A DNA stretch of 64,000 nt from Oscillospiraceae bacterium (GTDB lineage Bacteria; Bacillota; Clostridia; Oscillospirales; Oscillospiraceae), in contig WRDH01000004.1 in the NCBI GenBank assembly GCA_009783555.1, positions 1 to 64,000 of the forward strand. The letters run 5' to 3'. The notes under the pieces are model-generated. The model was not told the origin of the DNA. It did no database searches and saw only the letters and a list, made by a program, of their open reading frames with translations. The translations under genes and the position numbers were made by a program. How positions within the stretch are numbered: position 1 is the first letter of the stretch; every line of letters begins with the position of its first letter. Of the stretch, positions 17,288-25,260 are shown piece after piece.

Positions 17288-17441
17288 TGTCAACCTTTTT
17301 CTTTATCGCGGTTGACACCTTTTTCTTTATCGTGGTTGACACCGTCGGTAAAAAAGCACCACGCTCGAACCGATAATGAGGAAGAGCTATCTCTCAACAT
17401 ACCTTAGGAGATGGGTTCTCATGGTGCGAAATACAACATAA
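17288..17441 (+). mobile_element. Relic of an insertion-sequence end (IS21-like, tentative)
   Basis: The tip TGTCAACC (17288-17295) is followed by two tandem 24-bp copies (17296-17319 and 17320-17343) that differ at one base, each ending in GGTTGACACC, the inverse of the tip. Then comes a paired GCACCA (17356-17361)/TGGTGC (17422-17427), an AGGAG (17406-17410) and an ATG at 17421 that stops after six codons. Multiple transposase-binding repeats at a TG-tipped end are typical of IS21-type elements. No transposase remains. Confidence 0.4.
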
Positions 17442-17498
17442 TGTAGTTTTGCACATTGCCCACAGAGTTATACACAATATATTGTATTAGTGCATTTT

Positions 17499-18062
17499 TC
17501 AAGACTTTTCCCGGATTGTATAATCTCTTTCGAAAAGCTCTTCTGTGAAAGCGAGCATCAGATCCTTAGGCGGAATCATTTCTTGAAGCATTTTTAGCAG
17601 ATACTTTTTATTTTTGTTTGAATACTTAGGCAATCCGTTTTTTACTGCTATGTTTTGGATTTCATTCTTCCATAATAGACTTAATTTAGTGGCTGTAATA
17701 TCCTTAGGATTCATATCTGCCGTTCGTAATTCGAAAACATTAACTTGTCCGTGCTCTTCGGAAATAACTAAAATTCCCCAGAACTCCGGAACATGTTTTA
17801 TTACACCCTTTTGATGTGACTTTCCGACAACAACATAACATATGTCAAAGAACTTGTTATAGTTACGCACTTGCTTCTTCAGCCGGACATATGAATCAAG
17901 ATCACTTTTAATCTCGTAACCGATAATAATACCATCTATCACAGCCATTAAATCTGCGCGAGATCTTCCTATATTTTTTTCGTCGATTATCCGTATTTTA
18001 ATATGCTTCGCATCCAAATATGTAAATAGCGCTTCCCGCATTTGCGGATCGGAAAGTCTCAT
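17499..18062 (-). CDS. sce7726 family protein (PD-(D/E)XK nuclease-like)
   Basis: A 187-residue protein. Residues 30-60, RSRADLMAVIDGIIIGYEIKSDLDS, carry the D...ExK pattern of a PD-(D/E)XK nuclease fold, and the continuing RLKKQVRNYNKFFDICYVVVG fits the sce7726 family. The C-terminal third (LPKYSNKNKKYLLKMLQEM) is a helical DNA-binding-like extension. GGAGG lies 10 nt before the ATG. Family members occur in mobile and defence contexts, but the role is undefined. It lies beside the insertion-sequence relic. Confidence 0.8.
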   Translation of the reverse strand: MRLSDPQMREALFTYLDAKHIKIRIIDEKNIGRSRADLMAVIDGIIIGYEIKSDLDSYVRLKKQVRNYNKFFDICYVVVGKSHQKGVIKHVPEFWGILVISEEHGQVNVFELRTADMNPKDITATKLSLLWKNEIQNIAVKNGLPKYSNKNKKYLLKMLQEMIPPKDLMLAFTEELFERDYTIREKS

Positions 18063-18233
18063 TCTTTTTCAACCTCCACGCTTTCTATGTGTATCATTCG
18101 CAAAATTACCCTTTTTTCTATCTTCCTGGTGATAATTATATCATATATTCTTAAGTTTTAGTTTTTTTATCCGATAATAGAGGTGGTGGAATATTATTAT
18201 TTTACCGTTAATCATAACAAGGAGGTATATGAT

Positions 18234-18713
18234 ATGCTTGGAATGAAAGGACTTCTTAATGCACAAATGAACCTTAATTTGGCTTCTAAGGTTCAACATA
18301 GCGCAAACATGACTTCAAGTGACGGCAGGATTCTAGAACGGCAAGGCATTACAGACCAAAATGAAAAGGCTATAGAAAAAGGTCGGGAGCTGCAAGCTAA
18401 AGGTGAAGAGATAAGATCCGGTGTTTTTGAATATCTGGATAAGGCAAATGAAAATATTACTGCTGCTGCTGAAGAGGGTAAAGAAGCAGTTAAAGAACTT
18501 AGAGAGATCGTCAACGAACGTATAGAAGCCGCCAGAGAAAATAGAGACGCCGAGGCTTCGGATGAAAATAATGTGCAAAATCCCATCGGTATTCATGGAT
18601 ATGCACCCGGTGAGTTTAATGTTGTTGTCAGTGATACAACCGGAGGAAAAGAGAATGCAGGCACATCTGATTTTTTCCAAGGTAAAGGTATAAACCTTAA
18701 CGATACTGTATGA
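18234..18713 (+). CDS. Hypothetical helical protein
   Basis: A 159-residue, charged, cysteine-free protein. Start 18234 follows AGGAGG by about 9 nt. Residues 35-105 form a long predicted amphipathic helix (ERQGITDQNEKAIEKGRELQ through REIVNERIEAARENRDAEAS). The C-terminal 50 residues are Gly/Asn-rich and probably disordered. No membrane segment, signal or family motif was recognised. It is flanked by its own intergenic regions, so it appears monocistronic. Confidence 0.7.
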   Translation: MLGMKGLLNAQMNLNLASKVQHSANMTSSDGRILERQGITDQNEKAIEKGRELQAKGEEIRSGVFEYLDKANENITAAAEEGKEAVKELREIVNERIEAARENRDAEASDENNVQNPIGIHGYAPGEFNVVVSDTTGGKENAGTSDFFQGKGINLNDTV

Positions 18714-18801
18714 GCATCACTACAGAATGTAGTAGCAATACCTAATGAATTTTCAAGTGGATAAAATGTCCACTTGAAAATAGAAATATATGAAGATTCT
18801 T

Positions 18802-19197
18802 TTAATCGCTCATAACCTTAACAAAAAACTTTCTGTTTCTTGGCGGGTCGAACTCGCAGAAGTATATTCCCTGCCAAGTTCCGAGAACGGCTTTGCCGTC
18901 TTTAATAATAATCGTTTCGCTTGCACCTATGGTGGATGCTTTTAGGTGCGCTGTACTATTGCCTTCTCCGTGGCGAAATTCCGGGCGGTCGGGATAGGCT
19001 CTGTCGAGTCCGAGAAGAATGTCGTGGACAACATCGGGGTCGGCATTTTCGTTTATCGTTATCCCCGCCGTAGTATGCGGGCAAAAAACAACGGCAATGC
19101 CATCAGATATCCCACTTTTGGTAACAGCTTCGCGAACTTGTGCTGTGATGCTGTAAAGATTCTCGCGTGGAGTAGATAGGGTGTACTCATAAATCAT
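18802..19197 (-). CDS. YjbQ family protein (UPF0047)
   Basis: A 131-residue protein, standard length. It has the conserved FCPHTTAGITINENADPDVVHDILLGLDRAYP and FRHGEGNSTAHLKASTIGASETIII motifs, whose His and Glu residues line the presumed metal site. Some members show weak thiamine phosphate synthase activity, but the physiological role is unknown. AAGGAAAGG lies upstream of the ATG. It is a single gene, with a hairpin-rich repeat on its 5' side. Confidence 0.92.
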   Translation of the reverse strand: MIYEYTLSTPRENLYSITAQVREAVTKSGISDGIAVVFCPHTTAGITINENADPDVVHDILLGLDRAYPDRPEFRHGEGNSTAHLKASTIGASETIIIKDGKAVLGTWQGIYFCEFDPPRNRKFFVKVMSD

Positions 19198-19220
19198 TGT
19201 AATTACCTTTCCTTGTGTAG

Positions 19221-19340
19221 CCCTCTTTGAAAAGAGGGTGCCGCTGATAGCGGCGGGTATTTTTGGGCACTTACGGAACCCAAAGGGTGATTTATCTAAG
19301 CCATCTTTGAAAATGAGGGCTTAGGCTCTGATGAGTCGGG
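19221..19340. repeat. Cluster of three hairpins
   Basis: CCCTCTTT/AAAGAGGG (19221-19238), GCCGCT/AGCGGC (19240-19254) and TTTGGG/CCCAAA (19262-19284) lie in a row and are followed by further low-complexity sequence up to the GNAT gene. No coding potential was found. It looks like a dispersed palindromic element inserted between two minus-strand genes. Confidence 0.5.
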
Positions 19341-19344
19341 GTGA

Positions 19345-19851
19345 TTACAGCACTCGCTTCATCGGGGTAAATCGTATCCCGTTTTCTTCCCGTTCTGAAC
19401 CGTTTGCTACAAAACCCAGCTTTTTGTACGCCTCAACGGCATATGGTGATGAGTTTACTGTTATCTCTGTCGGTTTATAGTTTTCAATCATTACCTCCAG
19501 CAACCGTCTTGCGATTCCTTTGCGATGAAATTTTCCATCAACAAACAAGAGATTGACATGTTTCTCCCCTGCCGCTATTGCACCGATTATACGACCTTCG
19601 TACTCACATGTCCAAATCCGCATTTCGCCATCATCAAGCATACCTGTAATCGACAACGGTTCAAGAAAATCCAAAAACTCCGCAATCCCCTCTTCGGAAT
19701 AGTCCGGTGCCTCAAACTCAATGAACACATCACGAATCAACGCCAAAGTGTCGTAAAGCTTATCTCGACTCAACTCACTGTAAACAAAATCACTCATACG
19801 TTGCAGTCTATCATAGACCAAAATAAAACACAAATGTGAAATTTTCATCAT
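19345..19851 (-). CDS. GNAT family N-acetyltransferase
   Basis: Up to 168 residues. The GNAT acetyl-CoA site is seen in VNLLFVDGKFHRKGIARRLLEVMIE, with the Q/RxxGxG/A-type loop as HRKGIA, and the C-terminal ITVNSSPYAVEAYKKLGF is also typical. The substrate is unknown. Neither the upstream ATG (19851) nor the one at 19797 (MSDFVYSEL) has a clear ribosome site; homology favours the latter, since the domain starts there. The gene is divergent from the HigBA pair. Confidence 0.85.
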   Translation of the reverse strand: MMKISHLCFILVYDRLQRMSDFVYSELSRDKLYDTLALIRDVFIEFEAPDYSEEGIAEFLDFLEPLSITGMLDDGEMRIWTCEYEGRIIGAIAAGEKHVNLLFVDGKFHRKGIARRLLEVMIENYKPTEITVNSSPYAVEAYKKLGFVANGSEREENGIRFTPMKRVL

Positions 19852-19924
19852 TTTAACGCATGAAACGTGTATTGAAATTCATATTTTATCCATGGTATGC
19901 TTTTTATAGGTAAACCAATCATGT

Positions 19925-19967
19925 ATACCATATATGGTATTGACAATTATTCCTAATATGGTATACT
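19925..19967 (+). promoter_or_regulatory. Promoter and operators of higBA
   Basis: TTGACA (19940-19945) and TATACT (19962-19967) are 16 nt apart. The palindrome ATACCATATATGGTAT (19925-19940) abuts the -35 box, and half of it recurs as ATATGGTATAC over the -10 box. This fits autoregulation by the HigA antitoxin. Confidence 0.7.
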
Positions 19968-19980
19968 TAGAGGAGAAAAT

Positions 19981-20331
19981 ATGAGTTGGAACATAGAATA
20001 TTATGAAACCGAAAGTGGGAAAAAACCTGCTTATGAGTTTATTCAAAGCTTGCCTATAAAACTAGAGGCAAAAGCATATTTGGACATAGGTATACTAGAA
20101 CAGTTTGGAACTCAACTAACTATGCCATATTCTCGTTTCGTTAAAGATGGTCTTTTTGAACTTCGTATACAACAAGCGGGTAGTAAAGCTAGAATCTTCT
20201 ACTTCTTTATTGTTGGAAGAAATATTATCCTAACAAATGGGTTTCTTAAGAAAACCAAGAAAACACCTCCCCACGAGATTAGCAAAGCCTTAAAGTATAA
20301 GAGCGATTATGAAAGGAGACAGAAGTTATGA
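19981..20331 (+). CDS. higB: HigB-type toxin (RelE/ParE superfamily, DUF891)
   Basis: A 116-residue basic protein. The core GKKPAYEFIQSLP, LFELRIQQAGSKARIFYFFIVGRNIILTNGFLKKTKKTPPHEI is the DUF891/HigB fold, a ribosome-dependent mRNA interferase. AGAGGAG precedes the ATG. The gene order toxin-then-antitoxin, with a 4-nt overlap to the HTH antitoxin, is the hallmark of HigBA modules. All expected regions look intact. Confidence 0.92.
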   Translation: MSWNIEYYETESGKKPAYEFIQSLPIKLEAKAYLDIGILEQFGTQLTMPYSRFVKDGLFELRIQQAGSKARIFYFFIVGRNIILTNGFLKKTKKTPPHEISKALKYKSDYERRQKL

Positions 20332-20597
20332 GTTTCCGTGAGGATTTAAAGGAACGCCTGAAAGATCCCGATTTCGCTCGGGAGTATAAGGCATTGGAGC
20401 CTGAATATGAGATAATCAAGCAAATCATTATGACTCGAAATGAGCAAAATCTCACACAAAAAGAGCTCGCAAAGCGTATCGGCATCAAGCAAAGTAATAT
20501 CAGCCGTTTGGAAAGCGGTAGCTATAACCCTTCATTGGGATTTCTCAAAAAAGTTGCAATTGCTTTAGGTAAAGAGCTTCACATAGAGTTTAGGTAA
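20328..20597 (+). CDS. higA: HigA-type antitoxin, XRE helix-turn-helix
   Basis: An 89-residue protein with an N-terminal helical arm that would bind the toxin, then an XRE helix-turn-helix at about 43-85: NLTQKELAKRIGIKQSNISRLESGSYNPSLGFLKKVAIALG. It should neutralise HigB and bind the palindrome at 19925-19940. Its ATG overlaps the toxin stop by 4 nt. The gene converges with the SagB-like gene with no gap between the stop codons. Confidence 0.93.
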   Translation: MSFREDLKERLKDPDFAREYKALEPEYEIIKQIIMTRNEQNLTQKELAKRIGIKQSNISRLESGSYNPSLGFLKKVAIALGKELHIEFR

Positions 20598-21392
20598 TCA
20601 CTTTGTCTTCCCTACCGAGCAGGCATAAACCATGTATTCTTCGTAGCCATCCAGCCCCAAAGCTTCGTCGCAGGCTTTTTGGTTGTATGCTGCCATGCAA
20701 CAGCTGCCAAGTCCCATTGCTGCTGCAGATAACATAAAGTTTTGACCTACATGACCTAAGTCTATCAACACAACACGGTGGGCTGCGCTGCTGTAGCGCC
20801 ATTCTGCTCTATATGCAACGCATGAATAAAAGACAATCACAGGTGCATCAAGCGCCCACTTCTGCCATGCCAACATTTCTGTTATGCGTTCATCATAGTT
20901 TGGAAACTCGCCGATAAACTCAACAGTAATTTTCTTTTCACCGACGTTTTCAAGAGGCAGATAATGATATAGACCCGCTTTCAGCCCTTCAACATTTCGG
21001 GCAATAAAGTATGTTTCAAACGGATGTCTTGCCCCCCCGCTCGGTGTAGGTCTTAGTGTTGCATAGTTTTTGCCTTTTATATCTTGAATACCCTGAGTAC
21101 TCCACAGCAAAAACGCAAGCTGTTTTTTCGTCACAACCGCATTTTTATCATACACTCGCTCACTTCTGCGAATATCCAACAATTCACTGTAAGAATCACG
21201 GCATATAACATCATCGAAGTTTACAGACAGGATAATGACTTCCTTTTCCGATGCCTTACTAAGCGGCGGTTGAGGAAGCTCTTTCTCCTGATCGCTCTTT
21301 CCCCTGACTTGGCTGAAATCAGGGCATTTCATATAATCCCGATTACCATCAATTTCATCCCACATACCTTCATTACGAATGTCTTTGCTCAT
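20598..21392 (-). CDS. SagB/ThcOx-type nitroreductase-family oxidoreductase
   Basis: A 264-residue FMN-dependent protein. SYSELLDIRRSERVYDKNAV and LLWSTQGIQ are the start of the SagB-type nitroreductase domain. RPTPSGGARHPFETYFIARNVEGLKAGLYHY is its most diagnostic stretch, and LGHVGQNFMLSAAAMGLGSCCMAAYN lies near the C-terminus. In peptide-toxin clusters SagB oxidises azolines to azoles, but no cyclodehydratase or precursor gene is near, so a stand-alone redox role is more likely. GGAGG lies 7 nt before the ATG. Confidence 0.9.
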   Translation of the reverse strand: MSKDIRNEGMWDEIDGNRDYMKCPDFSQVRGKSDQEKELPQPPLSKASEKEVIILSVNFDDVICRDSYSELLDIRRSERVYDKNAVVTKKQLAFLLWSTQGIQDIKGKNYATLRPTPSGGARHPFETYFIARNVEGLKAGLYHYLPLENVGEKKITVEFIGEFPNYDERITEMLAWQKWALDAPVIVFYSCVAYRAEWRYSSAAHRVVLIDLGHVGQNFMLSAAAMGLGSCCMAAYNQKACDEALGLDGYEEYMVYACSVGKTK

Positions 21393-21472
21393 AATAGTCC
21401 TCCATTACATTTTACAATTTTATAATACTAACGCAATGCAATAAAACAATCTGTATACAACAGTCAATAATG

Positions 21473-21958
21473 TCATATCTTTATGTCATTTATCATGCTT
21501 TTATTAAAATGGTCTATTTCCTCTTGCATGACTGTTCTCCACTCTTTTCTGGTTTTCTTTTTCGCGCACGGAAAGTATCTCATAAAGTTATTATACTCGC
21601 GGCTGCCTGAGGAGAATGGAAAGATAAGTCTGTCAGTCTCAACACGAAGTGGAAATAACCAGCATGGCTCCGGTTTTATCGCCCATTGATGTAATCCAAG
21701 TTCAATGGCGCGTGACTGCAAGGAACATTTACCATCTTCGAGTCCGAATATACATCTGGTTTTTGGCAAGATATCGGGGAAACTGTCATTGTACTCCTGC
21801 TCTCGCGTTACCGTTCGATTCCCGTTAAGAAATACTTCGGGCAGGAAATGAAAATACTCTTTGTTATCTTCTACAAATAACTTTATTTTCATTACCTCAT
21901 CAAAGGTCAGAGATACGCCATCATAACAACAAACTGATTCACATCCCGTACAATCCAT
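21473..21958 (-). CDS. Cysteine-cluster protein (YkgJ/DUF3109-like)
   Basis: A 161-residue protein opening with MDCTGCESVCC, then CIFGLEDGKCSLQSRAIELGLHQW and KPEPCWLFPL. This C...CC...C...C...C spacing resembles the YkgJ-type zinc- or iron-chelating proteins. The role is unknown. Its ATG sits 2 nt after the stop of the membrane protein encoded upstream, so the two are translated together, and it may act at the membrane with that partner. Confidence 0.7.
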   Translation of the reverse strand: MDCTGCESVCCYDGVSLTFDEVMKIKLFVEDNKEYFHFLPEVFLNGNRTVTREQEYNDSFPDILPKTRCIFGLEDGKCSLQSRAIELGLHQWAIKPEPCWLFPLRVETDRLIFPFSSGSREYNNFMRYFPCAKKKTRKEWRTVMQEEIDHFNKSMINDIKI

Positions 21959-21960
21959 AA

Positions 21961-22776
21961 TTACTCTTCTGCTTTCTTAAATATCTTGAGTTTTCCCAGT
22001 ATCCAACAAATTAACAGTGCAATTGGGAATGCAGTCCATGAAGTAATCCAATAGCCAAGCCCTACACCCACAGCCATGAGAACGATAGAAAATGCATAGT
22101 ATAGAGCATCAAAAACTTCATCTAGTGACGTGATTTTAGCACGAATTGTATTACTGAATTTAAAAACACAGACGATAAGCCAGGACAACGGAAACGCAAT
22201 CCATCCTCCTGCTATTAGTTCGATAATAAACCCGGCTAAGAGTATTGTTAACAAGAACCATGGCATTTTAAACTCATCATCGCGGCTTTCTTTTTTTACA
22301 AGCGGGAAAATAAACACGAATAAAACCCAGGCTATCGGTCCTGTCAGCCATGAGGCGTACATAGTGTTTGTGAGTACTGTGCTGTACAACAATACTGTCA
22401 TTATTGCCATGTAAATGGCATCTTCTAATGTTGACTCAAAAGTATATGTAAACATTGACCCCTTAAAACTGCCGTTTTTTCTTGCCTCATACGCATCATA
22501 AAACAAGACAATGGTTGTAGTTAACAGAAATAATAAAGGAGATAGCGCACGAAGCCGCGGAATACTCCAATTATAAGAACCGGAATAACTTTCCAAATCC
22601 TCATATAGCTCCGATGCTACTCCGCTAAGACTGCCGCCTAATATACTGATATCAAACTGAGAGTATAATATTTCAGGCAGAATCAAGAGCACCCCTACAA
22701 GAATTCCCGTAAATGTAAAAGCGTAATCTTCAAACTCCCATTTATTATCTTTCTTTTCTTCTTTTTCCTTTGGCAT
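21961..22776 (-). CDS. Polytopic membrane protein of unknown function
   Basis: A 271-residue protein with a short charged N-terminus (MPKEKEEKKDNKWEFED) and about seven hydrophobic helices, the last in GLGYWITSWTAFPIALLICWILGKL. A loop of about 35 residues between helices 1 and 2 (SQFDISILGGSLSGVASELYEDLESYSGSY) is the only sizeable soluble part. GAGGT precedes the ATG. It forms a two-gene unit with the downstream cysteine-cluster protein. No family recognised. Confidence 0.7.
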   Translation of the reverse strand: MPKEKEEKKDNKWEFEDYAFTFTGILVGVLLILPEILYSQFDISILGGSLSGVASELYEDLESYSGSYNWSIPRLRALSPLLFLLTTTIVLFYDAYEARKNGSFKGSMFTYTFESTLEDAIYMAIMTVLLYSTVLTNTMYASWLTGPIAWVLFVFIFPLVKKESRDDEFKMPWFLLTILLAGFIIELIAGGWIAFPLSWLIVCVFKFSNTIRAKITSLDEVFDALYYAFSIVLMAVGVGLGYWITSWTAFPIALLICWILGKLKIFKKAEE

Positions 22777-22787
22777 ATAAACCTCTT

Positions 22788-22916
22788 TTATACTCCCACT
22801 CTGTGATGAGGCGGTTTCTGAACGCCTTCATGTTTCTCATGATTCTTTAGCTTGCGGCGTAATGCATCATCCGGCAAGATTCCTTTGATTATAATATGCT
22901 CTTCAGGATAACGCAA
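22788..22916 (-). pseudogene. Possible 3' fragment of a gene
   Basis: A 42-codon frame (TTG 22916 to TAA 22788) reads like real protein, RYPEEHIIIKGILPDDALRRK and KNHEKHEGVQKPPHHRVGV, but has no ribosome site and an in-frame stop just upstream. It may be the tail of a lost gene. Family not recognised. Confidence 0.3.
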
Positions 22917-22998
22917 TGTTCATGGCACACAATGTTGGTTTTTTTAGCAAATTATGCTAGACTGTTCAGGTTAGTTCAATTTAACAAGGAGAATCCCT

Positions 22999-23901
22999 AT
23001 GATAGTTAAGACCGCCGAGCTCGATTCACTGAGTAACTACTCTTTTGTTGTCATTATTTGCAGACACCTGGATAAGTGGCTCTATTGCAAACTTAATAAT
23101 AGTGATTCATTTAGTAATGCAGGTGGGCATATTGAAGCCGGTGAAACTCCTCTTGAGGCTGCCAAGCGTGAGCTTTATGAAGAAACAGGCGCAATAACTT
23201 ATGATATTACACCTGTTTTTGATTATTCTGTGGAAAAGATGGAGAGTTATACTACCGGACAGGTTTATTTGGCACATATTTATGAAATCGGCGAATTGCC
23301 CGAATTTGAGATAGCTGAAACGAGGCTTTTTGAAGCTTTACCGGATAAGATGCGATTTCCTGAGATTATGCCGGTATTATATAAGCGAATGCAAATTTGG
23401 CTCAACCTGCATTCGGCAAAGGATGAAATATGGGATGTATATGATTCCAATCGAAGACTTACAGGCAGGACGCATCGGCGAATTGACCCGCTGCCGGAAG
23501 GTGATTATCATCTGGTGGTTTTTGTCTGGTTGCGCAACAGCAAGGGTGAATACTTGATTTCAAAACGTGCGCCTAATAAAGGCTATCCCAATATGTGGGA
23601 AAACACAGGCGGTTCAGCGGTTGCCGGGGATGACAGTCTAAGTGCTGCCGTCCGTGAGATAAAAGAAGAAATCGGACTGGATGTCAACCCTGAAAACGGT
23701 AAGCTCATAAAATCTTCAATTAGCGAGGACAGCTTCCTTGATGTTTGGTTGTTCCAACAGGATTTTGACATAAACGATGTTGTTTTACAAGAAAATGAAA
23801 CTGTTGATGCAAAGTACGCGACCTTGGATGAAATCCAATGCATGATCGAAAACGGCGAGTTTATCTCGGTACATCATGATTTAGATATCTTACGGATGTA
23901 A
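22999..23901 (+). CDS. Tandem Nudix hydrolase (two Nudix domains)
   Basis: A 300-residue protein with two Nudix boxes. The first, GHIEAGETPLEAAKRELYEETG (about 43-64), matches the consensus exactly. The second, GSAVAGDDSLSAAVREIKEEIG (about 199-220), keeps the REIKEE metal site but has Asp in place of the first Glu. The second half starts at about 148 with WDVYDSNRRLTGRTHRR and resembles YfcD/IPP-isomerase-like Nudix proteins. Standalone homologues of each half are usual, so this looks like a fusion. Substrates are probably nucleotide diphosphates. AGGAG precedes the ATG. The 3' end overlaps the convergent PLP enzyme by 12 nt. Confidence 0.9.
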   Translation: MIVKTAELDSLSNYSFVVIICRHLDKWLYCKLNNSDSFSNAGGHIEAGETPLEAAKRELYEETGAITYDITPVFDYSVEKMESYTTGQVYLAHIYEIGELPEFEIAETRLFEALPDKMRFPEIMPVLYKRMQIWLNLHSAKDEIWDVYDSNRRLTGRTHRRIDPLPEGDYHLVVFVWLRNSKGEYLISKRAPNKGYPNMWENTGGSAVAGDDSLSAAVREIKEEIGLDVNPENGKLIKSSISEDSFLDVWLFQQDFDINDVVLQENETVDAKYATLDEIQCMIENGEFISVHHDLDILRM

Positions 23902-25140
23902 CTCTTGTGCGGCAATTATTATGCCCAGTTTTCCGGATTCAAACGTCAAACCGCCTTGCAGATACGCTGTGTACGGCTCACGTATTGGTCCGTCTGCGGA
24001 CAGTTCTATTGTTGCGCCTTGAACGAATCCGCCAGCTGCCATGATTACAGGATAATCATACCCCGGCATATCTGACGGAACCGGAGTAACAAAAGAATCA
24101 ATGGGAGCTCCTTTTTGTATTCCTTTACAGAATCGTTCTAATTGTTCTTTTGAGTTAAATTGAATCGCTTGCACAATATCGGAGCGAAAAGCATCATACT
24201 TAGGATAAGTATCATAACCCATCAACTCTAATAACCGTGCGCAGAACACGGCTGTTTTTAATGCTTGCGCTGTTGTGTGGGGAGCCATGAACAAGCCTTG
24301 GAAGTAGAGCCGGTATCCTTCCGGACTCGCTCCACACTCTCCCCCTATACCGGGGGCAGTCAATCTGTAAGCCGCGGCTTCAACTAAATCAGCTCTGCCT
24401 GCAACATAGCCGCCGGACGGTGCAATACCACCCCCGGGACATTTTATCAAAGACCCGGCAATAACGTCCGCTCCAACATCACCGGGTTCAATCTCTTCTG
24501 TGAACTCACCGTAGCAGTTATCTACGAACACATTTATGTTTATATCAATACTATGGACGATTTCACACACCTTGCCGATTTCTTCTACAGTAACAGCACG
24601 CCTCGATGAGTACCCTCTTGAACGTTGAACCAAAACCGCACCTATCTCACCGTTTCGTAATTCTTTTTCGATTGCTGTAAGGTTGGGAGCACCATCCTTG
24701 TCGAGTTCGACTTGCGAATATGAAATCCTATAATCTTTAAACGAGCCTCTATAATCAGCAGATATACCTATAACACCGTGCAGGGTATCATATGGCAGCC
24801 CTGTCACAGACAAAAGTGTCTGTCCCGGACGGAGAGAAGCGAACAGAGCCGTAGTAATAGCATGTGTGCCATTAACAAAGCCCGTACGGACAAGTGCTGT
24901 CTCCATTCCCATAATATCAGCAAAGAGTAAATCTAATGTTTCCCGACCTTTATCATTATATCCGTAACCCGTTGTCCCCGAAAAACAAGTGTCGGAAACC
25001 CGATGACGCTGAAACGCAGCCAATACCTTCTCTGTATTACACTGCGAAACTTTATCAATCTCAAAAAACTGCGGAGCAATATCAGCCATAGCAATTTCGG
25101 ATAGCTTTAATATCCTATCTGATATCAGAAAGTGATTCAT
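23890..25140 (-). CDS. PLP enzyme of the aluminium-resistance/methionine gamma-lyase family
   Basis: About 416 residues matching the cystathionine beta-lyase-like family named for aluminium resistance. Seen: SGTTGYGYNDKGRETLDLLFADIMGME, TGFVNGTHAITTALFASLRPGQTLLSVTG, NVFVDNCYGEFTEE and GSLIKCPGGGIAPSGGYVAGR, where the Lys is the probable PLP lysine. The actual substrate is not settled for the family. ATG 25140 is preferred over a GTG at 25152 whose possible ribosome site is too close. In Firmicutes this gene is often near hfq/miaA/lexA, but not here. Confidence 0.88.
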   Translation of the reverse strand: MNHFLISDRILKLSEIAMADIAPQFFEIDKVSQCNTEKVLAAFQRHRVSDTCFSGTTGYGYNDKGRETLDLLFADIMGMETALVRTGFVNGTHAITTALFASLRPGQTLLSVTGLPYDTLHGVIGISADYRGSFKDYRISYSQVELDKDGAPNLTAIEKELRNGEIGAVLVQRSRGYSSRRAVTVEEIGKVCEIVHSIDININVFVDNCYGEFTEEIEPGDVGADVIAGSLIKCPGGGIAPSGGYVAGRADLVEAAAYRLTAPGIGGECGASPEGYRLYFQGLFMAPHTTAQALKTAVFCARLLELMGYDTYPKYDAFRSDIVQAIQFNSKEQLERFCKGIQKGAPIDSFVTPVPSDMPGYDYPVIMAAGGFVQGATIELSADGPIREPYTAYLQGGLTFESGKLGIIIAAQELHP

Positions 25141-25237
25141 ATATGATAACACCCTGCCCTATCTTCTCTCTATACTTACCTTTACATCATCCGTCGCTAC
25201 GTCACAGCATTAATTGATACCGTAGCAATTCGCGCCA

Positions 25238-25255
25238 CCTTCTTCGTGAAGAAGG
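25238..25255. terminator. Hairpin downstream of the M42 genes
   Basis: CCTTCTTC (25238-25245), GT, GAAGAAGG (25248-25255) form a perfect 8-bp stem just after the M42 stop codon. There is no clear T-tract, so termination is only likely. Confidence 0.4.
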
Positions 25256-25260
25256 CAATA

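Noticed and set aside
21961..22776. Assignment of the membrane protein to a known transporter family
   Set aside because: No signature loops were seen; the hydrophobic pattern alone is not enough.
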